DNA of 64,000 bases from Tupaia tana. Taxonomy: Eukaryota; Chordata; Mammalia; Scandentia; Tupaiidae. The notes below the pieces were generated by a model. The model was not told the origin of the DNA and ran no database searches. It saw only the letters and a list, made by a program, of their open reading frames with translations. The stretch covers positions 41,021,218-41,085,217 of the forward strand of contig JAKSZU010000012.1 in assembly GCA_026018925.1 (NCBI GenBank), given 5' to 3'. The translations under genes were made by a program, and so were the position numbers. This document shows, piece after piece, positions 26,797 through 36,400 of the stretch (positions are counted from its first letter, which is position 1; each line of letters begins with the position of its first letter).

Positions 26797-29700
26797 TCAG
26801 GTCAGGGGACTGTAGCTACAGTAGAGCTGGGATAAGGTCCTACTCAGCGCGGGCCCCAGATTCCTGCAGGAAAAGAAGCAGTAAGAGTCAGGCTCTGGAC
26901 TTGGGCAGCTCCAGGCCCCTGCCACTCAAGGTTCTGCCTCACCTCTGCAGACGCCCACACTTGATGGTACTCAGCAGCAACTCCTGTTCCTTGGGGGTGG
27001 CACAGGCATCATAGGCAGCCAGGAGGCTAGAGATGGGGTGGACAGTTTGGGTTTCTAAGGCTTGACAATGGCCGACTGCTGGCCCACAGAGTGGCTCTGG
27101 GCCAGCACCATGAGAGGCAAGGCAGGGAGGGTCAGCATAGGTAGAATGACAAGTCAGGACACTGTCACACTTCCTGAGCCTGGCATTCAAGGCCCTGCTC
27201 CATCCTGCCTGCCCTAACTTCCTGCGGGAACACTGGGGCAAGAAAGCAAAGGCTCCAGAAGTTCTCCCAGTCTTCCATAGCCCAGCCCCCTGCTTCAGGA
27301 AGCCTTGTCTGCCCCACTAAGGAGATCATCTCTCCCCTCTCCTGTGGCCTCCCCCACAGCATGGGATACTGTTTGATCCCAGCTGGCTATCTTCCTGCTT
27401 GACCTCCATGAGCCCCCCAGAGTTCAGCAAGATCTGCCCATCTCTGGGTTTGCACAGCCTGTACAGCCAGCCTACTCAAAACATTGGTTAAGCTGAATTC
27501 CATGCAGGGAAGGTCAGGGCTGAGAACCCCTAAGGAGCTCCCTCCCTGGGGGCCTACCTGGCAGGAGTGCTGTATCGATCCACCAGGGCCGCTGCTTTCT
27601 CCCCACTCACCCCACGCACCTGCATCAGCTGCCGGGCAAACACGTCCCGCACTGACTGGGCCTGGGATGGGGAAAGACTGTATTTGGGTGGTCTGGGACC
27701 AAGCCATAGAAGGAGAAGCTGGGCAGAGGCAGTACCTTGTTCTTCATGGCTCCTGTGTTGAAATCACTGAAGGTGAGGAGTGAGCAGAGAGGATTTTGAG
27801 AGGGCCTGGCTTCTGCTTCAGGGTCCCCTGGGGTTCCCCAGGGGCGGCTGTGTAGGGTGTGACCCTGAAGGAAGAGAAGATTGAGACCAGGCTGCAGCTC
27901 TAAGGGACAACCCTCAGCCCGTCCTTGTCCAATCCTAGGCCTCAGTGGGCCAGCCTGAGAAACAGGGAATCTCACCTACCTTGCCTCCTCTGGGGAAGCA
28001 CAGGGTCCAGTGCTGGACAAGTGTGTCCACTCACCTGGTAGAGTCTCTGCAGGCCCCGTGTCAAGAGGGCCAGGTAGGCAGCTGACTCCTTAATGTCCGC
28101 TGTGCGTTTCACAAAGAAGCCATCAATGACCTGGAGAAAAGGACCCAGAAGGATGTCTTCTGGCCTAAACTACGACCTCAGGGAGCCCTGCTAGCCTAGC
28201 CCTGCTGTCTCAGCTCACCTGAGTGTTGGTGACTGCCTGCAGCAGTGTGCTCTCAGGAAGGCTGAGGTTGTGGACTGAGCCATGCTCTTCCACCAGGTAT
28301 ATGCGACGCCCCAGGCCACAGCGCTTCAGCCGGAACTGGGGAGGTGAACAGAAAGGGCAGGCCAGGTCAGGCCTGGATGCCCATATGCCTGGGCTTTCCA
28401 CATATCACACTCAAAATCATGATGTTCTTCTGGTCCCACCAATTAGTCTCCTTGTTCTCTCTAGCCTCTCTGCCTGTCTCCAAGGGGCCTGCCCACCTTT
28501 GTTCATGCCATTACTCGAGTTGAAAGCCTGTCTACCATCTTTGAAGGATGCCCACCCTTCGAGCCTTCCTTGGCATATATATGGCCTGTCTGACCAAGAG
28601 ATGGGCCCAACACCCAGAACCAAGGTGCAGCCTCTGCATTTCCACTCCTGAGATTTAGCTTATTTATCCTAGGCTGGAGGGATTGGTGCCCCAAATGGTC
28701 TTCACTATACTCCCCAGCCCAGCCCAGCCCAGATCTCCTGCATTCCTACAGTGGGCCTGATGGGCCTGAGGGGGCTGATTCTAGAACAGCTCTAATACGG
28801 TATAGCTGGAGTCCATGGGGGCTCTGCTTCATTGAAGCCACCCAGAAGTGTCTGTGGATCCCTCTGGGCTGAGGAGGCCCTAGAGCAGGCAGTATGTCAG
28901 GGTCAGCAAAAGAACCTTCTGCTCCCGGAAACGGCCATCGATGATGCTGCTGCACAGGTCGTCCAGTCGCTTGCGCTCCACAATGTGGTCCAGGACTAAC
29001 TCCTCTGGTCTCGCTGCCAAGAAGCCATGAAGTGTCCTGCTGGCTTACATCCCCCCCACCCACTAGGCCCTACCTCAGCTGCTGCTCGTCATGGCCCTTT
29101 ACCTGTGTCTCTGGGCCTGGTCTCCTGTGCCACCCAGATGAAGTCCCCAACGTGCAGCTTGCGCACCATGTGGGTCACATGCAGCCGCTGTAGCTCTCGG
29201 AGCAGCTCTGGCCTCTGTCCTGCTCTGGAGTTGCAAGAAGTGAGGCCTAGGTCAGGGCAGGCCAGTACCCACCCCCAAGCCCCCGCATCCTCTGTTCATT
29301 TCCCTCATTTCCCCTGACCTCACTCACCCTCTGGTCTCGCCGATGTCCACACACAATAGCACCTTGTACTCTCCAGGCCTCAGCTCCAGTGGTGGCTGCT
29401 GGACTTCCCCTTCACTGGCGCCACTATGGGGATGGGGTGTTAGCGCATGAGGCCAGCCCCTCGGTGCCAGGGCAGCACACCACCCCCCACTGCACCGCCA
29501 ACCCAGCAACCTACAGGAAGCAAGACAGCCACAACCCAGCTAGGTGTTGTAGATAGGGGTGGGGTATTGGCTTCCTTTCTGGGACCCTTGCTGCCTGCTT
29601 CTTCCCCTCCTCCCCCACTCCTCACAGCTCAGCTGAGGCTGCTCCTGGCACTGCTGGCTCCTCTCCAGAGGGCTCCTCGGGCCCAATGCACACATTGAGC

Positions 29701-32700
29701 GAGCTCAGGCCTTCTGATTCAGCCAACTTCTGGGCCAGCTCCAGACCCTCCGGGGTCAGTGAGTACCTGGGAGGTGGAGGGGATGAACACAGTTCTCCCT
29801 TCTTCACTCATACTGGCAGGCTCTCCTGCCTGCCCCCAGCTAGACTGCCTCCCCACCCCATTGGTAACTACACAAGTCCAGTCCCCCCAAGACACCAGTA
29901 TTCTTGTCCCTCAGGACCTGCCTAGTGCCACTTCTCCAGTGTGTAATAAGTATGTCTCAGACAAACTTCCCTTCCTCCTCTCTTCACTCATGTTGCCTAG
30001 AAACAGCTCTCCTACATTTCTTTCTTTTTTTTTTGGAGAGGTTTTTGCTATAGGGCGCATGCGCTCATCAGAAAGACAGAGAGAGACAGAGACAGAAAGG
30101 GAGAAATCACCCCCCTGGGGGGATCCCCAGGGGCGATGGCCACACTGCAATCCCTTCTCCTCCATTCTCCTCTCGGGATCTTGGGCATGTACACACACGC
30201 GCCCAGCGTGAGTTTAAGCTACCGGGTCCGAGACTCGAACTGCGGTCGACTACATGGGAGTTCAGCGACATAGCCATTACACTAACTGTTGGTCCCCCTC
30301 TCCTACATTTCTACCCACCAAACCCTAAAAATGTGTCAAATGCCATCTTAGCAAAGTCCTCCTCCTCTGGAACCATGGCACTTCCCTCCTCTCTCCCACC
30401 CACTGCCTCGGTCCCCCACACCCTCCTGGTGCTCCAAAGGGTGGGCTCCTGGGAGGAAGGCCTACTTTCTACAACCTCAGAGGCATCAGACCTGGGGAGT
30501 GCTGGTGACTACAGGGCCCCACTAACAATGCCATGCATGTTCTCATCCCTGTCTCCTCTATTCCCTGCAGCTGGCCCCACCTGGCTGGCTGGTGTGTCCT
30601 GAGGACCAGGTTCCTGTGGAGGAGGGAGCGGAGGGCTGGCCAAGATCGAGCACTCCCAGGGGCTACCTGTTGAAAGGAGGACACCCTCAGAGCACCTCTG
30701 GTGCTACCCCATGTCCATGCTTCCTGTGCCCCCAGCCATGTGCCATACACAGGCCAAGCCCTGCACCACTGCTCACCACCAAGAAGGGCAGTCAGGCCAG
30801 TTCTGTGGTGCAGCAGTAATGCACTGCTCAAGTGAAGCCGGATCTCACACAGAAATGCCAGTTTGAATCCTCAGGCAGGTCAGCCCAAAACCATGCACTG
30901 GGTATGTGCATGAGTGTTCAAGATCTGACAGGTTAGAAGTCTGGAGAAAAGGGATTGTGGCACAACCAGACCCCATGGAGGGTCCTCTTCTCTGTCTCTC
31001 TCGTGCATGCATACGGGGATGCACACGCTCTATCATGCATAAAGAAAAGAAATTAGAAGTAAAAGGAAGGGCAGCCTCTGGGCTCTATAGCCACTAGGGC
31101 TTGTCCTCTTCCACCTTGGTGCTCACCCTGAGGGCCTTCTCTGCACACCCCTGCAGCAGCTCCTCCTTGGTTAGGAAGGTACGGCCATGAGGATTCTGAA
31201 ACCAAGGTAGAAACACAGATTCAGTGCTGGGCCCCACCTTGCCCTGCCCAGGTGGCCGGGATGATCTTTGCCTGCCTTGCCCAGGCCAGGCTGCTTTGGG
31301 AGCCTTCTGTCCAGCTGCCTCAGTTCCCAACTCCCAGGTGGTGGGCACTCACCAAGTGCTCCTGGTAGAGCAGCAGCAGCACAGCTCGGGCCCCCGAGTG
31401 CCGGGCTGGCCAGTAGGTGCCAGAGTCTCCTGCTCTGGGCTGGACAGAGACCTGAAATGTACAAGGGGCTCTGAACGTGAAAACCAATCATCGCCCTGCA
31501 TCCTGGCAGAGCTGTGATTTCAGCTGACTGCGTGGCCCAAGGCAAGTCACGCAGCTCTTTTTCAGTTTCCGTATCTGTAAATAACCCAGGTGATGGAACT
31601 ATGTGCAAATTTGGGAGGGGACAGTGGACAGCAGGGCAGGAGCAGGCTTTGGAGGTTACTGCCTGGCCCAACCTCAGTTCTACCACCCCCTGCAGGTCAG
31701 GGGTGGTTAAGACAAGAGCTCTCTAACTGCAACCACACAGCTTAGTGCCAGGCCCTCTAAGTAGCCTGATCACAGATCTCTCAACAACTGCTATCAATAC
31801 CCTTATTTACAGATTAAAATACCAACTCAGAGAGGATGAGCCACTTGCCCAAAGCCGGGCATCCCTCGTGAGATTTTGGATCCAAGCCTGTTAAGTCCCC
31901 CAAGCCAGAAAACTGCATTACCACTTTGCATTCCACTCCCCATGTAACCTTTCTCACTGGCACAGAAGAGTCTTGGACTTCAGCAGGTGGCTCTTCCCCG
32001 GGCGGACTCTTCTCTCCAGATGGTGGGCCTGGGACATGGTCACCTGTGGGAGAAGAGTCAACTCCAGGGACCAGCAGTTAGCGTAAATGGCTATGTCGCT
32101 GGACTCCCATGTAGTCGACAGCGGTTTGCGTCCCGGACCCGGTGGCTTAAACGCACGCCGGGCGCGTGTGCGTGCGTGCCCGCCCAAGATCCTGAGAGGA
32201 GAACAGAGGAGAAGGGATTGCGGCGTGGCCATACCCCCTGGGGGGTGATTTCTCGCTTTCTGTCTCTCTGTCTCTGTCTGTCTGGTGAGCGCATGCACCC
32301 TATAGCAAAAACCTCCCCTACCCCCACCTCCCCCAAAAAAATAAAATAAAAAACGAGTCAACTCCACACCCCTTTGGAATTTGGGAGCTGCCAGGGTTGA
32401 GGATGCAGTCCTCTCAAGAGAACAGTGAGGCTCTGAGAGCGCCATAGTCACTAGCCTGAGGTCAAACAGCACCGTGGACAGGAGTCTGGAGAGCTAGAAG
32501 CCCACATATCCAGGTGGGTAACCAGGCTGCACCTGGGGAGGCAGACACTCACCAACCGATGCTTGGTGCTGCTGCAGCCGCTCGTCCAGCATCCGGCAGA
32601 GGCCGTCTCCGAAGTGCTGTAAGATCTTAGCTTCTTTACCGCTGCGCAGAGGCAGCGGGTACCGTCGGAGGGAGCGCAGCGCCTGAGGGGGGTAGGCGGT

Positions 32701-32906
32701 AGGGTACCGGGTCAGGGCAGGTCTGGTCTGGCTCGGCCAGCACCTTTTCCCATCGGACCCAGCAGACCCACCTTCTGAAACACAAAGCGCGTACGGCGCC
32801 CCCTGCTGGCTGCTTCGTCTCTCCACTCGGTCAGCCAGCGTAGGAAGAGCGGGTTGGGGCAAGCCGGCAGCGGGCGTTTGCGGCCCAGGCGGACCGTAGC
32901 CGCCAT
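26797..32906 (-). CDS. MUS81: MUS81, structure-specific endonuclease subunit, 16 exons, 552 aa
   Basis: Catalytic subunit that pairs with EME1/EME2 to cut 3' flaps, stalled forks and nicked Holliday junctions. Exons 1-16 (minus strand) are 32772-32906, 32553-32682, 31958-32043, 31353-31451, 31127-31195, 30581-30666, 29626-29766, 29328-29423, 29103-29224, 28916-29013, 28219-28335, 28035-28130, 27736-27864, 27558-27661, 26943-27026 and 26797-26863, 1659 nt in total. Domains: an N-terminal helix-hairpin-helix (from [20 protein letters not shown]), a winged helix around 130-230, an XPF-type nuclease and a C-terminal (HhH)2. Active-site residues are visible as D275 and E278 (CVDIGETR), D308 (HVGDF) and E334-R335-K336 with D339/D340 (VERKRLDDL). 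It ends LYCSYSPLT; human is 551 aa. The exon 10 donor (AAG/GTTCTT) is weak. SINEs occupy introns 2 and 6. Confidence 0.98.
30021..30296 (-). repeat. Family A SINE, antisense, MUS81 intron 6, with target duplication
   Basis: 'ctctcctacatttct' is duplicated at 30007-30021 and 30298-30312. The G-tract region carries a small local expansion ('ggggggatccccaggggcga'). Confidence 0.94.
30800..31060 (+). repeat. Very diverged tRNA-SINE relative, MUS81 intron 5
   Basis: Head-like 'tgtggtgcagcagtaatgca', body 'ggagaaaagggattgtggca' and an A-rich end. It resembles the element at 10899-11120. Confidence 0.5.
31500..31930. repeat. MIR fragments in MUS81 intron 3
   Basis: 'ggcccaaggcaagtcacgca' and 'cttatttacagattaaaata', then 'agccacttgcccaaag'; at least two old MIR pieces. 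Confidence 0.55.
32067..32351 (+). repeat. Family A SINE in MUS81 intron 2 with target duplication
   Basis: 'gagtcaactcca' is duplicated at 32055-32066 and 32355-32366. The insertion lies only 24 bases upstream (in the MUS81 sense) of exon 3, inside its acceptor region. Confidence 0.95.
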
Positions 32907-33330
32907 GAGTTCCTAGGCGGGTCCTCAGGCGTCTCACGCCCGCGGAACTCGGACGCGCCAGTTCTAGGGTCAGGTTTCGAACACTGGGCTCGAATGGGAG
33001 ATGGGGTGAGGGCGGGATCTCTGCAGTCACGTGGTCCCACGCGAGGGTCTAACTTAAGCATAACCTCCTACCTTCCTTCCCGCCCCTGCATTGCTCTAAG
33101 TGGTTGGTGCCGGCCGCTGCCTCCACCGCCTCTCGCCTCGGCCCTCCCTCCAGCCAGGCCCAGCCTTTGGGACCTCCCCGCCCTTTCCCCTGCTCCGGAC
33201 CCGCTTCTTCCTCCCATCCCGGATTCGAGAGCGGAGTCATCTTTACGCAAGCGAGAGGAAAACGGACAGCGCCCCCCGCGACTGGGAGGGCCGCCTGGGG
33301 TGACGCTTAATGGAGTAACTCGAACTTCGC
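32880..33330 (-). promoter_or_regulatory. MUS81: MUS81 CpG-rich promoter region
   Basis: GC- and CpG-rich DNA around and upstream of the MUS81 ATG (32904-32906), without a clear TATA box. The exact start is not determinable. Confidence 0.6.
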
Positions 33331-33778
33331 TGCTTTAAAGTCTACCGAGATTGTCAGTTTCACCCTCACCCTCGCAGAAGAGGCTGGAGAGACTGGGCAG
33401 GACTTGAGTCCAGGAGAGGTCGTGGTAGTGGGCAAACGGGCACATGTCTATTTGTGGGAAGGACCCCCATATTGAGGAAGGGGTGCGGGGTATGAAGACA
33501 CAAAGGTAAGGCACAATAAACTCAAGCACCTGAAGAAGAAAATGGTGGTCCCAAGTCACGCGGCACAGGACAAGAGTGTGTGCGTGTGTGTGTGATGGGC
33601 GATGTTGGTGGCGTACAGAGGAGTCCCAAGCCAGCAGAACTTGAGGAAGAGGGAAAAGGAGCCTGGGTCATGGTCACCTGTGGGAGCAGCAGCTCCTACT
33701 TGGAGCTGTAAGAGGTACCGGGCATCCCAGCGGGTGAGGAGATTCCTGCGAAGGACATATGGTTAAATCTGGGGTAGT
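33331..33778. other. MUS81/CFL1 intergenic, nothing specific seen
   Basis: Unique-looking DNA with a short GT-rich tract near 33580; no gene or clear repeat. Confidence 0.4.
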
Positions 33779-34020
33779 TGGGACCAGCAGGTGGCGTAAT
33801 GGTTACGTCGCTGGACTCCCACACGACCGACCGTGGGAGTCCGGACCCAGAGGCTTGAAACTCACTCTGGGAGTGTGTGCGTGAGTGCCCAGATACCGAG
33901 ACAAGAATGGAAGAGGCGGGATTGTGGCGTGGCCATTCTCCCTGAGGAATGATTTCTCGCTCGCTCTGTCTCTCTCCAGCAAGCTCACGCACCCGATAGC
34001 AAAAAATCTCTCTAAAAAGA
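33779..34020 (+). repeat. Family A-like SINE
   Basis: Head 'gggaccagcaggtggcgtaa', shortened body and a 'gcacccgatagcaaaaaatc' 3' end. Confidence 0.85.
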
Positions 34021-34371
34021 TTGGGGGAGAGCAGGCTGGGAGTAACAAGTCCAGAGGTAAAGGGGAACACTTCGTTGTTTTTGTGGCTCATTTGAGGTGG
34101 GTGACCCTCCGAAAGGTTGAAGATGGAAATCCCGCAAAACTGATCCCAGGGTGAGGGACACGCATTGCGGAATTGGGTACAATGGTCACAGTAGGGGATG
34201 AAACAGCTCCCGGCCTCTAGTAGTCATGCCAGAAATCGCGATGTGTTGTTCTCCCGCCTGAGAGAAGGGGAGAGGGGCGCGGGAGCTCCAGATCTGCCCT
34301 TTTTGACTCCACCTAGCCAGCGGCCCGGCATCTGCTGCCGACTCTGGACTCCCGCCTCCTGCCTAACTCAG

Positions 34372-34438
34372 CCTTATAAGGAGCCTGTAGCCGCTTTCGG
34401 GCTGGCTCCGCCCCCTCTAGTCTCTTGTCCTAATAAGG
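34372..34438 (+). promoter_or_regulatory. CFL1: Two perfect CArG boxes (SRF sites) upstream of CFL1
   Basis: CCTTATAAGG at 34372-34381 and CCTAATAAGG at 34429-34438 both fit CC(A/T)6GG exactly. A GC box (ctccgccccc) lies between them. They sit about 1.35 kb upstream of the CFL1 first exon. CFL1 belongs to the actin-cytoskeleton gene set known to respond to SRF/MRTF, so this is a plausible enhancer; binding is inferred. Confidence 0.55.
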
Positions 34439-34658
34439 ACATCTAGGGCATCCCGAGGCTGGGGGCGGCTGGAGTGCGTCTCCAGGGTAACTGCGAAGCC
34501 CCCTCTACCCGCTCGCTGGTCTTGGAAACTCCAACGCTCGAAAAAGATGGAGCTAGCGTTTTAAGGCACAGGCACTTAAGGAAGGCGGGGGTCTAGTTGC
34601 AGCCCCCACTTGGAGCTCTGGAGAGCTCGGCAGGTGGGCGGCGTGGCCGATGTCTCTG

Positions 34659-34677
34659 ACTACAACCCCCGACATGC
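34659..34677 (+). promoter_or_regulatory. ZNF143/Staf-like site
   Basis: 'actacaacccccgacatgc' fits the ACTACAAnnCCCnnnATGC pattern. It lies in a GC-rich block 1.1 kb upstream of CFL1. Confidence 0.4.
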
Positions 34678-34679
34678 TT

Positions 34680-34877
34680 CGCGAGGCATCCCATTCCTAG
34701 GCGTCTCTCTCCATTTACACCCTTCATTCTGCTTTTGGCATCGGTGCCCTCAGTTAACGTTTCTGGATTCTCCTCTGTCTTGTTTGGGACCCTGTTTTCT
34801 CTCCCTGCAGTGTAAGTCATGGCCATTGTTCTAGAACAACAAAATCTTTCCGGAGTCCCATACCCAAGTGTTTTTTC

Positions 34878-34913
<36 letters not shown>

Positions 34914-35200
34914 TAGATTTACACTCCCACAGATCTTGTGTCTCAATGTTTGTACTAGAATACTTATGTATCTGGCTATTAACTCGATAACTGTGCTTGC
35001 TGGGTTTAATATCTATTTTTGTTCCTCCCTGCCTGTGAAAAACATAAGGCAGCACTGAAATGAATGCACAACCTCTCGCCCTTCCCCCTAAATTGCCTCA
35101 TGAATTCACCAAACATCCTTTAACGACAACAAAGATTTCCTTGTAACTTCTCTGTGTTAGTGTCTCATATTCTTATTGAAGATGCATATGGCTTTTTCTC
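34680..35200. other. Intergenic sequence with a T-rich tract
   Basis: A (TTTTC)n/T-run at 34872-34914 followed by AT-rich DNA that I cannot assign. Confidence 0.35.
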
Positions 35201-35207
35201 AGACGAC

Positions 35208-35301
35208 AAGAGTGGCTTTGCACACAGAGGGTATTCGATGAATGTTTATTTACTAAGAGTGGCTTTGCACACAGAGGGTATTCGATGAATGTTTATTTAC
35301 T
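35208..35301. repeat. Perfect 47-bp tandem duplication
   Basis: Two identical 47-bp units (35208-35254 and 35255-35301), each starting 'aagagtggctttgcacacag' and ending 'gaatgtttatttact', about 490 bp upstream of CFL1 exon 1. Confidence 0.97.
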
Positions 35302-35499
35302 ACGACGCTTTTATATTTGCGATTCTGCCTGTTTTAGGACCGGATTCCCGAACAATGAATAGTAGCTTCGATTCAGAAATGTAAAACCCTAACTCAAAAA
35401 TTTCAGACCAAGGGATCCAGAAAGTGCCAGATGGGTTTTTGGAAAACGGTTTCTCTCCGGGATAAAGAACAGCTTAGTCGGGATCGTTTTCGGGTCATT

Positions 35500-36400
35500 C
35501 TACCCAGCGCCGGGGCCTATTGCTCTCAGCTCTGAGCGTTCCGGAGAAAGTCAACCAATGGGCTCACTCTCCGTATTGTAGCCCCGCCCCTGGCCGCCTT
35601 CGCCTGTTTCCCCGCATGCAAAGCCGCGCAGGGTTACAGGCGGGCGACACAGACTCTGATACCCAGCGAGCCCGACGACGGCGCAGGACACTCGGACTTC
35701 ATTTCCCGTCGACCCTCGGAGGCAGTGCCGGAAGCTCGCCCCGCCCCTCATTGTGCGGCTCATACTAAACGGAAGGGGCCGAGAGGGGCCGCGTTCAGTC
35801 GGCTCCCGGCAGCAGCTGCAGCGGCTCTTGTCTTCTCTGGCTCTCCTCGCCATCTCCCTTTCGCTTCCGGAGATATGGTGAGCCGCAGGCCACAACGCCT
35901 GATGGGGAGACGGCTGCGGGTCGGTCGCTTGCGCACGGCAGAGAACGGGAGGGCGACGTCTGCACCCCTCCCCCAGCGCCCCGGGCGGAATAAGGGTCTC
36001 GCGCTGAGGGGCGGGCGGCGCTGGGACGCGCGTGCGCGCTCGCGGGCTCCGGGAAGAGCCGGCTCGGACGTCGCTCGCGCGCCCCCTGGACTCTCTTCCC
36101 TTCCCCCATCCGGCTGATGCGCTCGCCCTGCTCTGAGCCGTGGGGGAGGGGTCGGGGCGCGCAGGAGCGCGCCTCAACCGCGGCGTCGCGCGTCGTTTCA
36201 TGGAGCCGCGCGTTCAAGAGGAGCACGCGGCATCCGAACTCGGTCTGGGGGTGACGAGGGAAAAGCACGCGCGAGAGGTCTCGGCACGCGCATCCCACCC
36301 AAGAGCTGTTCCTATCTCCGCGTCACCCTCCCTCGGCCAGCGGGTCTTTCTAGAGAGCAGGTGGCAGGGATGCTTGTGTCCGGGAGGGGAGGGAGCGGCG
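35500..36400 (+). promoter_or_regulatory. CFL1: CFL1 CpG-island promoter
   Basis: Contains a CCAAT box (35554-35560), GC boxes (35582-35590 and near 35738) and dense CpGs running through exon 1 into intron 1. No TATA box is obvious. Confidence 0.75.

Noticed and set aside
35208..35301. CRISPR-like or satellite array
   Set aside because: There are only two abutting copies with no spacers, in a mammalian promoter region; a simple tandem duplication.
35551..36201. 216-codon minus-strand frame over the CFL1 promoter
   Set aside because: CpG-island artefact antisense to CFL1 exon 1, with no similarity to a known protein.
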